Shown one piece after another: positions 49,114 to 63,435 of a DNA stretch of 64,000 bases. Where the stretch lies: positions 92,780,706 through 92,844,705 of the forward strand of contig OZ024934.1 of assembly GCA_964017235.1 (NCBI GenBank). The letters run 5' to 3'. Each line of letters opens with the position of its first letter. Positions within the stretch are counted from its first letter, which is position 1. Origin of the DNA: Sabellastarte sp. h YS-2021 (taxonomy: Eukaryota > Annelida > Polychaeta > Sabellida > Sabellidae). Both the position numbers and the translations under genes were made by a program. The notes beneath the pieces were generated by a model that saw only the letters and a program-made list of their open reading frames with translations, was not told where the DNA came from and did no database searches.

Positions 49114-52100
49114 TGGGGCTGCATTAAGATATACTTAAATTTGGCAAAGTAAGACAAATTTAAGGCTGAAAACCATATTGTTTGCTAGAGCTGGCGCCAC
49201 TAAATGAGATTCCACAAGAATATTCCTTAAGAAATACATAACTGGTCCAAAATACATGTATTGGAAGTGCAGGTATCGAGGGGGTGGTCATATGGCACAT
49301 CAGTCCAAAACCCCACTTAAACTTCATCAATCTGGCTCAGATTTTCACAGGAAACTCAGTTCATATCAGACATTGATATTGTATTGGCTTGACTTACTCA
49401 GGAAACCAATTAAAAATTTCAATTTTCCGGGGTCTGGGGCCAGGCTCAGCCCCCCTCAAATTAGGAAATATCAGGTATATCCTAATACAACCAATCTGAA
49501 GCTCTTCTTTAATTTTGCATATGTTTTAACAATAATTGAGGATATATTAGGCCCATTTGGAGCATTACATCTCTGAAAATAAATTATTTCACCCATATAG
49601 TGCTGTAAAAATGGTCAAAAATACATGTAAATTACACCAAACCAGTACCAAATGTTGGTCTATAATGCTGAAATTTGGCCAGAATATAAGGTGGCACATA
49701 CTAAATCTGACTGAACCGGTTTTAAAGTTACATCTGATATAACAGTACCTATAGTTTGGCAATATTGGCTTCAGCTGGCCCCAAATTCGCTTCTGTGGGG
49801 CTGCATTAAGATATACTTAAATTTGGCAAAGTAAGACAAATTTAAGGCTGAAAACCATATTGTTTGCTAGAGCTGGCGCCACTAAATGAGATTCCACAAG
49901 AATATTCCTTAAGAAATACATAACTGGTCCAAAATACATGTATTGGAAGTGCAGGTATCGAGGGGGTGGTCATATGGCACATCAGTCCAAAACCCCACTT
50001 AAACTTCATCAATCTGGCTCAGATTTTCACAGGAAACTCAGTTCATATCAGACATTGATATTGTATTGGCTTGACTTACTCAGGAAACTAATTAAAAATT
50101 TCAATTTTCCGGGGTCTGGGGCCAGGCTCAGCCCCCCTCAAATTAGGAAATATCAGGTATATCCTAATACAACCAATCTGAAGCTCTTCTTTAATTTTGC
50201 ATATGTTTCAACAATAATTGAGGATATATTAGGCCCATTTGGAGCATTACATCTCTGAAAATAAATTATTTCACCCATATAGTGCTGTAAAAATGGACAA
50301 AAATACATGTAAATTACACCAAACCAGTACCAAATGTTGGTCTATAATGCTGAAATTTGGCCAGAATATAAGGTGGCACATACTAAATCTGACTGAACCG
50401 GTTTTAAAATTACATCTGATATAACAGTACCTATAGTTTGGCAATATTGGCTTCAGCTGGCCCCAAATTCGCTTCTGTGGGGCTGCATTAAGATATACTT
50501 AAATTTGGCAAAGTAAGACAAATTTAAGGCTGAAAACCATATTGTTTGCTAGAGCTGGCGCCACTAAATGAGATTCCACAAGAATATTCCTTAAGAAATA
50601 CATAACTGGTCCAAAATACATGTATTGGAAGTGCAGGTATCGAGGGGGTGGTCATATGGCACATCAGTCCAAAACCCCACTTAAACTTCATCAATCTGGC
50701 TCAGATTTTCACAGGAAACTCAGTTCATATCAGACATTGATATTGTATTGGCTTGACTTACTCAGGAAACCAATTAAAAATTTCAATTTTCCGGGGTCTG
50801 GGGCCAGGCTCAGCCCCCCTCAAATTAGGAAATATCAGGTATATCCTAATACAACCAATCTGAAGCTCTTCTTTAATTTTGCATATGTTTTAACAATAAT
50901 TGAGGATATATTAGGCCCATTTGGAGCATTACATCTCTGAAAATAAATTATTTCACCCATATAGTGCTGTAAAAATGGTCAAAAATACATGTAAATTACA
51001 CCAAACCAGTACCAAATGTTGGTCTATAATGCTGAAATTTGGCCAGAATATAAGGTGGCACATACTAAATCTGACTGAACCGGTTTTAAAGTTACATCTG
51101 ATATAACAGTACCTACAGTTTGGCAATATTGGCTTCAGCTGGCCCCAAATTCGCTTCTGTGGGGCTGCATTAAGATATACTTAAATTTGGCAAAGTAAGA
51201 CAAATTTAAGGCTGAAAACCATATTGTTTGCTAGAGCTGGCGCCACTAAATGAGATTCCACAAGAATATTCCTTAAGAAATACATAACTGGTCCAAAATA
51301 CATGTATTGGAAGTGCAGGTATCGAGGGGGTGGTCATATGGCACATCAGTCCAAAACCCCACTTAAACTTCATCAATCTGGCTCAGATTTTCACAGGAAA
51401 CTCAGTTCATATCAGACATTGATATTGTATTGGCTTGACTTACTCAGGAAACTAATTAAAAATTTCAATTTTCCGGGGTCTGGGGCCAGGCTCAGCCCCC
51501 CTCAAATTAGGAAATATCAGGTATATCCTAATACAACCAATCTGAAGCTCTTCTTTAATTTTGCATATGTTTCAACAATAATTGAGGATATATTAGGCCC
51601 ATTTGGAGCATTACATCTCTGAAAATAAATTATTTCACCCATATAGTGCTGTAAAAATGGACAAAAATACATGTAAATTACACCAAACCAGTACCAAATG
51701 TTGGTCTATAATGCTGAAATTTGGCCAGAATATAAGGTGGCACATACTAAATCTGACTGAACCGGTTTTAAAATTACATCTGATATAACAGTACCTATAG
51801 TTTGGCAATATTGGCTTCAGCTGGCCCCAAATTCGCTTCTGTGGGGCTGCATTAAGATATACTTAAATTTGGCAAAGTAAGACAAATTTAAGGCTGAAAA
51901 GCATATTGTTTGCTAGAGCTGGCGCCACTAAATGAGATTCCACAAGAATATTCCTTAAGAAATACATAACTGGTCCAAAATACATGTATTGGAAGTGCAG
52001 GTATCGAGGGGGTGGTCATATGGCACATCAGTCCAAAACCCCACTTAAACTTCATCAATCTGGCTCAGATTTTCACAGGAAACTCACTTCATATCAGACA

Positions 52101-53887
52101 TTGATATTGTATTGGCTTGACTTACTCAGGAAACCAATTAAAAATTTCAATTTTCCGGGGTCTGGGGCCAGGCTCAGCCCCCCTCAAATTAGGAAATATC
52201 AGGTATATCCTAATACAACCAATCTGAAGCTCTTCTTTAATTTTGCATATGTTTTAACAATAATTGAGGATATATTAGGCCCATTTGGAGCATTACATCT
52301 CTGAAAATAAATTATTTCACCCATATAGTGCTGTAAAAATGGTCAAAAATACATGTAAATTACACCAAACCAGTACCAAATGTTGGTCTATAATGCTGAA
52401 ATTTGGCCAGAATATAAGGTGGCACATACTAAATCTGACTGAACCGGTTTTAAAGTTACATCTGATATAACAGTACCTATAGTTTGGCAATATTGGCTTC
52501 AGCTGGCCCCAAATTCGCTTCTGTGGGGCTGCATTAAGATATACTTAAATTTGGCAAAGTAAGACAAATTTAAGGCTGAAAAGCATATTGTTTGCTAGAG
52601 CTGGCGCCACTAAATGAGATTCCACAAGAATATTCCTTAAGAAATACATAACTGGTCCAAAATACATGTATTGGAAGTGCAGGTATCGAGGGGGTGGTCA
52701 TATGGCACATCAGTCCAAAACCCCACTTAAACTTCATCAATCTGGCTCAGATTTTCACAGGAAACTCAGTTCATATCAGACATTGATATTGTATTGGCTT
52801 GACTTACTCAGGAAACTAATTAAAAATTTCAATTTTCCGGGGTCTGGGGCCAGGCTCAGCCCCCCTCAAATTAGGAAATATCAGGTATATCCTAATACAA
52901 CCAATCTGAAGCTCTTCTTTAATTTTGCATATGTTTCAACAATAATTGAGGATATATTAGGCCCATTTGGAGCATTACATCTCTGAAAATAAATTATTTC
53001 ACCCATATAGTGCTGTAAAAATGGACAAAAATACATGTAAATTACACCAAACCAGTACCAAATGTTGGTCTATAATGCTGAAATTTGGCCAGAATATAAG
53101 GTGGCACATACTAAATCTGACTGAACCGGTTTTAAAATTACATCTGATATAACAGTACCTATAGTTTGGCAATATTGGCTTCAGCTGGCCCCAAATTCGC
53201 TTCTGTGGGGCTGCATTAAGATATACTTAAATTTGGCAAAGTAAGACAAATTTAAGGCTGAAAACCATATTGTTTGCTAGAGCTGGCGCCACTAAATGAG
53301 ATTCCACAAGAATATTCCTTAAGAAATACATAACTGGTCCAAAATACATGTATTGGAAGTGCAGGTATCGAGGGGGTGGTCATATGGCACATCAGTCCAA
53401 AACCCCACTTAAACTTCATCAATCTGGCTCAGATTTTCACAGGAAACTCAGTTCATATCAGACATTGATATTGTATTGGCTTGACTTACTCAGGAAACTA
53501 ATTAAAAATTTCAATTTTCCGGGGTCTGGGGCCAGGCTCAGCCCCCCTCAAATTAGGAAATATCAGGTATATCCTAATACAACCAATCTGAAGCTCTTCT
53601 TTAATTTTGCATATGTTTTAACAATAATTGAGGATATATTAGGCCCATTTGGAGCATTACATCTCTGAAAATAAATTATTTCACCCATATAGTGCTGTAA
53701 AAATGGACAAAAATACATGTAAATTACACCAAACCAGTACCAAATGTTGGTCTATAATGCTGAAATTTGGCCAGAATATAAGGTGGCACATACTAAATCT
53801 GACTGAACCGGTTTTAAAATTACATCTGATATAACAGTACCTATAGTTTGGCAATATTGGCTTCAGCTGGCCCCAAATTCGCTTCTG
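49114..53887. repeat. Seven-unit super-repeat (units 73-79): three alpha/beta-S dimers plus beta-L
   Basis: The order is alpha, beta-S, alpha, beta-S, alpha, beta-S, beta-L (4774 bp). Unit 75 has T639C (acctacag). Unit 77 has C60G and the change aactcagttc to aactcacttc. Unit 78 has C60G. The closing beta-L unit 79 has neither T414C nor C60G. Confidence 0.8.
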
Positions 53888-56800
53888 TGGGGCTGCATTA
53901 AGATATACTTAAATTTGGCAAAGTAAGACAAATTTAAGGCTGAAAACCATATTGTTTGCTAGAGCTGGCGCCACTAAATGAGATTCCACAAGAATATTCC
54001 TTAAGAAATACATAACTGGTCCAAAATACATGTATTGGAAGTGCAGGTATCGAGGGGGTGGTCATATGGCACATCAGTCCAAAACCCCACTTAAACTTCA
54101 TCAATCTGGCTCAGATTTTCACAGGAAACTCAGTTCATATCAGACATTGATATTGTATTGGCTTGACTTACTCAGGAAACCAATTAAAAATTTCAATTTT
54201 CCGGGGTCTGGGGCCAGGCTCAGCCCCCCTCAAATTAGGAAATATCAGGTATATCCTAATACAACCAATCTGAAGCTCTTCTTTAATTTTGCATATGTTT
54301 TAACAATAATTGAGGATATATTAGGCCCATTTGGAGCATTACATCTCTGAAAATAAATTATTTCACCCATATAGTGCTGTAAAAATGGTCAAAAATACAT
54401 GTAAATTACACCAAACCAGTACCAAATGTTGGTCTATAATGCTGAAATTTGGCCAGAATATAAGGTGGCACATACTAAATCTGACTGAACCGGTTTTAAA
54501 GTTACATCTGATATAACAGTACCTACAGTTTGGCAATATTGGCTTCAGCTGGCCCCAAATTCGCTTCTGTGGGGCTGCATTAAGATATACTTAAATTTGG
54601 CAAAGTAAGACAAATTTAAGGCTGAAAACCATATTGTTTGCTAGAGCTGGCGCCACTAAATGAGATTCCACAAGAATATTCCTTAAGAAATACATAACTG
54701 GTCCAAAATACATGTATTGGAAGTGCAGGTATCGAGGGGGTGGTCATATGGCACATCAGTCCAAAACCCCACTTAAACTTCATCAATCTGGCTCAGATTT
54801 TCACAGGAAACTCAGTTCATATCAGACATTGATATTGTATTGGCTTGACTTACTCAGGAAACTAATTAAAAATTTCAATTTTCCGGGGTCTGGGGCCAGG
54901 CTCAGCCCCCCTCAAATTAGGAAATATCAGGTATATCCTAATACAACCAATCTGAAGCTCTTCTTTAATTTTGCATATGTTTCAACAATAATTGAGGATA
55001 TATTAGGCCCATTTGGAGCATTACATCTCTGAAAATAAATTATTTCACCCATATAGTGCTGTAAAAATGGACAAAAATACATGTAAATTACACCAAACCA
55101 GTACCAAATGTTGGTCTATAATGCTGAAATTTGGCCAGAATATAAGGTGGCACATACTAAATCTGACTGAACCGGTTTTAAAATTACATCTGATATAACA
55201 GTACCTATAGTTTGGCAATATTGGCTTCAGCTGGCCCCAAATTCGCTTCTGTGGGGCTGCATTAAGATATACTTAAATTTGGCAAAGTAAGACAAATTTA
55301 AGGCTGAAAACCATATTGTTTGCTAGAGCTGGCGCCACTAAATGAGATTCCACAAGAATATTCCTTAAGAAATACATAACTGGTCCAAAATACATGTATT
55401 GGAAGTGCAGGTATCGAGGGGGTGGTCATATGGCACATCAGTCCAAAACCCCACTTAAACTTCATCAATCTGGCTCAGATTTTCACAGGAAACTCAGTTC
55501 ATATCAGACATTGATATTGTATTGGCTTGACTTACTCAGGAAACCAATTAAAAATTTCAATTTTCCGGGGTCTGGGGCCAGGCTCAGCCCCCCTCAAATT
55601 AGGAAATATCAGGTATATCCTAATACAACCAATCTGAAGCTCTTCTTTAATTTTGCATATGTTTTAACAATAATTGAGGATATATTAGGCCCATTTGGAG
55701 CATTACATCTCTGAAAATAAATTATTTCACCCATATAGTGCTGTAAAAATGGTCAAAAATACATGTAAATTACACCAAACCAGTACCAAATGTTGGTCTA
55801 TAATGCTGAAATTTGGCCAGAATATAAGGTGGCACATACTAAATCTGACTGAACCGGTTTTAAAGTTACATCTGATATAACAGTACCTACAGTTTGGCAA
55901 TATTGGCTTCAGCTGGCCCCAAATTCGCTTCTGTGGGGCTGCATTAAGATATACTTAAATTTGGCAAAGTAAGACAAATTTAAGGCTGAAAACCATATTG
56001 TTTGCTAGAGCTGGCGCCACTAAATGAGATTCCACAAGAATATTCCTTAAGAAATACATAACTGGTCCAAAATACATGTATTGGAAGTGCAGGTATCGAG
56101 GGGGTGGTCATATGGCACATCAGTCCAAAACCCCACTTAAACTTCATCAATCTGGCTCAGATTTTCACAGGAAACTCAGTTCATATCAGACATTGATATT
56201 GTATTGGCTTGACTTACTCAGGAAACTAATTAAAAATTTCAATTTTCCGGGGTCTGGGGCCAGGCTCAGCCCCCCTCAAATTAGGAAATATCAGGTATAT
56301 CCTAATACAACCAATCTGAAGCTCTTCTTTAATTTTGCATATGTTTCAACAATAATTGAGGATATATTAGGCCCATTTGGAGCATTACATCTCTGAAAAT
56401 AAATTATTTCACCCATATAGTGCTGTAAAAATGGACAAAAATACATGTAAATTACACCAAACCAGTACCAAATGTTGGTCTATAATGCTGAAATTTGGCC
56501 AGAATATAAGGTGGCACATACTAAATCTGACTGAACCGGTTTTAAAATTACATCTGATATAACAGTACCTATAGTTTGGCAATATTGGCTTCAGCTGGCC
56601 CCAAATTCGCTTCTGTGGGGCTGCATTAAGATATACTTAAATTTGGCAAAGTAAGACAAATTTAAGGCTGAAAAGCATATTGTTTGCTAGAGCTGGCGCC
56701 ACTAAATGAGATTCCACAAGAATATTCCTTAAGAAATACATAACTGGTCCAAAATACATGTATTGGAAGTGCAGGTATCGAGGGGGTGGTCATATGGCAC

Positions 56801-59800
56801 ATCAGTCCAAAACCCCACTTAAACTTCATCAATCTGGCTCAGATTTTCACAGGAAACTCACTTCATATCAGACATTGATATTGTATTGGCTTGACTTACT
56901 CAGGAAACCAATTAAAAATTTCAATTTTCCGGGGTCTGGGGCCAGGCTCAGCCCCCCTCAAATTAGGAAATATCAGGTATATCCTAATACAACCAATCTG
57001 AAGCTCTTCTTTAATTTTGCATATGTTTTAACAATAATTGAGGATATATTAGGCCCATTTGGAGCATTACATCTCTGAAAATAAATTATTTCACCCATAT
57101 AGTGCTGTAAAAATGGTCAAAAATACATGTAAATTACACCAAACCAGTACCAAATGTTGGTCTATAATGCTGAAATTTGGCCAGAATATAAGGTGGCACA
57201 TACTAAATCTGACTGAACCGGTTTTAAAGTTACATCTGATATAACAGTACCTATAGTTTGGCAATATTGGCTTCAGCTGGCCCCAAATTCGCTTCTGTGG
57301 GGCTGCATTAAGATATACTTAAATTTGGCAAAGTAAGACAAATTTAAGGCTGAAAAGCATATTGTTTGCTAGAGCTGGCGCCACTAAATGAGATTCCACA
57401 AGAATATTCCTTAAGAAATACATAACTGGTCCAAAATACATGTATTGGAAGTGCAGGTATCGAGGGGGTGGTCATATGGCACATCAGTCCAAAACCCCAC
57501 TTAAACTTCATCAATCTGGCTCAGATTTTCACAGGAAACTCAGTTCATATCAGACATTGATATTGTATTGGCTTGACTTACTCAGGAAACTAATTAAAAA
57601 TTTCAATTTTCCGGGGTCTGGGGCCAGGCTCAGCCCCCCTCAAATTAGGAAATATCAGGTATATCCTAATACAACCAATCTGAAGCTCTTCTTTAATTTT
57701 GCATATGTTTCAACAATAATTGAGGATATATTAGGCCCATTTGGAGCATTACATCTCTGAAAATAAATTATTTCACCCATATAGTGCTGTAAAAATGGAC
57801 AAAAATACATGTAAATTACACCAAACCAGTACCAAATGTTGGTCTATAATGCTGAAATTTGGCCAGAATATAAGGTGGCACATACTAAATCTGACTGAAC
57901 CGGTTTTAAAATTACATCTGATATAACAGTACCTATAGTTTGGCAATATTGGCTTCAGCTGGCCCCAAATTCGCTTCTGTGGGGCTGCATTAAGATATAC
58001 TTAAATTTGGCAAAGTAAGACAAATTTAAGGCTGAAAACCATATTGTTTGCTAGAGCTGGCGCCACTAAATGAGATTCCACAAGAATATTCCTTAAGAAA
58101 TACATAACTGGTCCAAAATACATGTATTGGAAGTGCAGGTATCGAGGGGGTGGTCATATGGCACATCAGTCCAAAACCCCACTTAAACTTCATCAATCTG
58201 GCTCAGATTTTCACAGGAAACTCAGTTCATATCAGACATTGATATTGTATTGGCTTGACTTACTCAGGAAACCAATTAAAAATTTCAATTTTCCGGGGTC
58301 TGGGGCCAGGCTCAGCCCCCCTCAAATTAGGAAATATCAGGTATATCCTAATACAACCAATCTGAAGCTCTTCTTTAATTTTGCATATGTTTTAACAATA
58401 ATTGAGGATATATTAGGCCCATTTGGAGCATTACATCTCTGAAAATAAATTATTTCACCCATATAGTGCTGTAAAAATGGTCAAAAATACATGTAAATTA
58501 CACCAAACCAGTACCAAATGTTGGTCTATAATGCTGAAATTTGGCCAGAATATAAGGTGGCACATACTAAATCTGACTGAACCGGTTTTAAAGTTACATC
58601 TGATATAACAGTACCTATAGTTTGGCAATATTGGCTTCAGCTGGCCCCAAATTCGCTTCTGTGGGGCTGCATTAAGATATACTTAAATTTGGCAAAGTAA
58701 GACAAATTTAAGGCTGAAAAGCATATTGTTTGCTAGAGCTGGCGCCACTAAATGAGATTCCACAAGAATATTCCTTAAGAAATACATAACTGGTCCAAAA
58801 TACATGTATTGGAAGTGCAGGTATCGAGGGGGTGGTCATATGGCACATCAGTCCAAAACCCCACTTAAACTTCATCAATCTGGCTCAGATTTTCACAGGA
58901 AACTCAGTTCATATCAGACATTGATATTGTATTGGCTTGACTTACTCAGGAAACTAATTAAAAATTTCAATTTTCCGGGGTCTGGGGCCAGGCTCAGCCC
59001 CCCTCAAATTAGGAAATATCAGGTATATCCTAATACAACCAATCTGAAGCTCTTCTTTAATTTTGCATATGTTTCAACAATAATTGAGGATATATTAGGC
59101 CCATTTGGAGCATTACATCTCTGAAAATAAATTATTTCACCCATATAGTGCTGTAAAAATGGACAAAAATACATGTAAATTACACCAAACCAGTACCAAA
59201 TGTTGGTCTATAATGCTGAAATTTGGCCAGAATATAAGGTGGCACATACTAAATCTGACTGAACCGGTTTTAAAATTACATCTGATATAACAGTACCTAT
59301 AGTTTGGCAATATTGGCTTCAGCTGGCCCCAAATTCGCTTCTGTGGGGCTGCATTAAGATATACTTAAATTTGGCAAAGTAAGACAAATTTAAGGCTGAA
59401 AACCATATTGTTTGCTAGAGCTGGCGCCACTAAATGAGATTCCACAAGAATATTCCTTAAGAAATACATAACTGGTCCAAAATACATGTATTGGAAGTGC
59501 AGGTATCGAGGGGGTGGTCATATGGCACATCAGTCCAAAACCCCACTTAAACTTCATCAATCTGGCTCAGATTTTCACAGGAAACTCAGTTCATATCAGA
59601 CATTGATATTGTATTGGCTTGACTTACTCAGGAAACTAATTAAAAATTTCAATTTTCCGGGGTCTGGGGCCAGGCTCAGCCCCCCTCAAATTAGGAAATA
59701 TCAGGTATATCCTAATACAACCAATCTGAAGCTCTTCTTTAATTTTGCATATGTTTTAACAATAATTGAGGATATATTAGGCCCATTTGGAGCATTACAT

Positions 59801-60025
59801 CTCTGAAAATAAATTATTTCACCCATATAGTGCTGTAAAAATGGACAAAAATACATGTAAATTACACCAAACCAGTACCAAATGTTGGTCTATAATGCTG
59901 AAATTTGGCCAGAATATAAGGTGGCACATACTAAATCTGACTGAACCGGTTTTAAAATTACATCTGATATAACAGTACCTATAGTTTGGCAATATTGGCT
60001 TCAGCTGGCCCCAAATTCGCTTCTG
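53888..60025. repeat. Nine-unit super-repeat (units 80-88): four alpha/beta-S dimers plus beta-L
   Basis: The order is four alpha/beta-S dimers then beta-L (6138 bp). Units 80 and 82 have T639C, unit 84 has C60G plus aactcacttc, and units 85 and 87 have C60G. Units 82-85 match units 75-78 marker for marker at a seven-unit offset. Units 86-87 look like an extra inserted dimer before the closing beta-L. Confidence 0.8.
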
Positions 60026-63000
60026 TGGGGCTGCATTAAGATATACTTAAATTTGGCAAAGTAAGACAAATTTAAGGCTGAAAACCATATTGTTTGCTAG
60101 AGCTGGCGCCACTAAATGAGATTCCACAAGAATATTCCTTAAGAAATACATAACTGGTCCAAAATACATGTATTGGAAGTGCAGGTATCGAGGGGGTGGT
60201 CATATGGCACATCAGTCCAAAACCCCACTTAAACTTCATCAATCTGGCTCAGATTTTCACAGGAAACTCAGTTCATATCAGACATTGATATTGTATTGGC
60301 TTGACTTACTCAGGAAACCAATTAAAAATTTCAATTTTCCGGGGTCTGGGGCCAGGCTCAGCCCCCCTCAAATTAGGAAATATCAGGTATATCCTAATAC
60401 AACCAATCTGAAGCTCTTCTTTAATTTTGCATATGTTTTAACAATAATTGAGGATATATTAGGCCCATTTGGAGCATTACATCTCTGAAAATAAATTATT
60501 TCACCCATATAGTGCTGTAAAAATGGTCAAAAATACATGTAAATTACACCAAACCAGTACCAAATGTTGGTCTATAATGCTGAAATTTGGCCAAAATATA
60601 AGGTGGCACATACTAAATCTGACTGAACCGGTTTTAAAGTTACATCTGATATAACAGTACCTATAGTTTGGCAATATTGGCTTCAGCTGGCCCCAAATTC
60701 GCTTCTGTGGGGCTGCATTAAGATATACTTAAATTTGGCAAAGTAAGACAAATTTAAGGCTGAAAACCATATTGTTTGCTAGAGCTGGCGCCACTAAATG
60801 AGATTCCACAAGAATATTCCTTAAGAAATACATAACTGGTCCAAAATACATGTATTGGAAGTGCAGGTATCGAGGGGGTGGTCATATGGCACATCAGTCC
60901 AAAACCCCACTTAAACTTCATCAATCTGGCTCAGATTTTCACAGGAAACTCAGTTCATATCAGACATTGATATTGTATTGGCTTGACTTACTCAGGAAAC
61001 TAATTAAAAATTTCAATTTTCCGGGGTCTGGGGCCAGGCTCAGCCCCCCTCAAATTAGGAAATATCAGGTATATCCTAATACAACCAATCTGAAGCTCTT
61101 CTTTAATTTTGCATATGTTTCAACAATAATTGAGGATATATTAGGCCCATTTGGAGCATTACATCTCTGAAAATAAATTATTTCACCCATATAGTGCTGT
61201 AAAAATGGACAAAAATACATGTAAATTACACCAAACCAGTACCAAATGTTGGTCTATAATGCTGAAATTTGGCCAGAATATAAGGTGGCACATACTAAAT
61301 CTGACTGAACCGGTTTTAAAATTACATCTGATATAACAGTACCTATAGTTTGGCAATATTGGCTTCAGCTGGCCCCAAATTCGCTTCTGTGGGGCTGCAT
61401 TAAGATATACTTAAATTTGGCAAAGTAAGACAAATTTAAGGCTGAAAACCATATTGTTTGCTAGAGCTGGCGCCACTAAATGAGATTCCACAAGAATATT
61501 CCTTAAGAAATACATAACTGGTCCAAAATACATGTATTGGAAGTGCAGGTATCGAGGGGGTGGTCATATGGCACATCAGTCCAAAACCCCACTTAAACTT
61601 CATCAATCTGGCTCAGATTTTCACAGGAAACTCAGTTCATATCAGACATTGATATTGTATTGGCTTGACTTACTCAGGAAACTAATTAAAAATTTCAATT
61701 TTCCGGGGTCTGGGGCCAGGCTCAGCCCCCCTCAAATTAGGAAATATCAGGTATATCCTAATACAACCAATCTGAAGCTCTTCTTTAATTTTGCATATGT
61801 TTCAACAATAATTGAGGATATATTAGGCCCATTTGGAGCATTACATCTCTGAAAATAAATTATTTCACCCATATAGTGCTGTAAAAATGGACAAAAATAC
61901 ATGTAAATTACACCAAACCAGTACCAAATGTTGGTCTATAATGCTGAAATTTGGCCAGAATATAAGGTGGCACATACTAAATCTGACTGAACCGGTTTTA
62001 AAATTACATCTGATATAACAGTACCTATAGTTTGGCAATATTGGCTTCAGCTGGCCCCAAATTCGCTTCTGTGGGGCTGCATTAAGATATACTTAAATTT
62101 GGCAAAGTAAGACAAATTTAAGGCTGAAAACCATATTGTTTGCTAGAGCTGGCGCCACTAAATGAGATTCCACAAGAATATTCCTTAAGAAATACATAAC
62201 TGGTCCAAAATACATGTATTGGAAGTGCAGGTATCGAGGGGGTGGTCATATGGCACATCAGTCCAAAACCCCACTTAAACTTCATCAATCTGGCTCAGAT
62301 TTTCACAGGAAACTCAGTTCATATCAGACATTGATATTGTATTGGCTTGACTTACTCAGGAAACTAATTAAAAATTTCAATTTTCCGGGGTCTGGGGCCA
62401 GGCTCAGCCCCCCTCAAATTAGGAAATATCAGGTATATCCTAATACAACCAATCTGAAGCTCTTCTTTAATTTTGCATATGTTTTAACAATAATTGAGGA
62501 TATATTAGGCCCATTTGGAGCATTACATCTCTGAAAATAAATTATTTCACCCATATAGTGCTGTAAAAATGGACAAAAATACATGTAAATTACACCAAAC
62601 CAGTACCAAATGTTGGTCTATAATGCTGAAATTTGGCCAGAATATAAGGTGGCACATACTAAATCTGACTGAACCGGTTTTAAAATTACATCTGATATAA
62701 CAGTACCTATAGTTTGGCAATATTGGCTTCAGCTGGCCCCAAATTCGCTTCTGTGGGGCTGCATTAAGATATACTTAAATTTGGCAAAGTAAGACAAATT
62801 TAAGGCTGAAAACCATATTGTTTGCTAGAGCTGGCGCCACTAAATGAGATTCCACAAGAATATTCCTTAAGAAATACATAACTGGTCCAAAATACATGTA
62901 TTGGAAGTGCAGGTATCGAGGGGGTGGTCATATGGCACATCAGTCCAAAACCCCACTTAAACTTCATCAATCTGGCTCAGATTTTCACAGGAAACTCAGT

Positions 63001-63435
63001 TCATATCAGACATTGATATTGTATTGGCTTGACTTACTCAGGAAACTAATTAAAAATTTCAATTTTCCGGGGTCTGGGGCCAGGCTCAGCCCCCCTCAAA
63101 TTAGGAAATATCAGGTATATCCTAATACAACCAATCTGAAGCTCTTCTTTAATTTTGCATATGTTTTAACAATAATTGAGGATATATTAGGCCCATTTGG
63201 AGCATTACATCTCTGAAAATAAATTATTTCACCCATATAGTGCTGTAAAAATGGACAAAAATACATGTAAATTACACCAAACCAGTACCAAATGTTGGTC
63301 TATAATGCTGAAATTTGGCCAGAATATAAGGTGGCACATACTAAATCTGACTGAACCGGTTTTAAAATTACATCTGATATAACAGTACCTATAGTTTGGC
63401 AATATTGGCTTCAGCTGGCCCCAAATTCGCTTCTG
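60026..63435. repeat. Units 89-93: alpha, beta-S, beta-S, beta-L, beta-L
   Basis: One alpha unit is followed by doubled beta-S and doubled beta-L. This fits duplication of single units or out-of-phase exchange within the dimer array. Unit 89 has a private ccaaaatata near 60593. Alternation breaks down here more than elsewhere in the domain. Confidence 0.78.
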
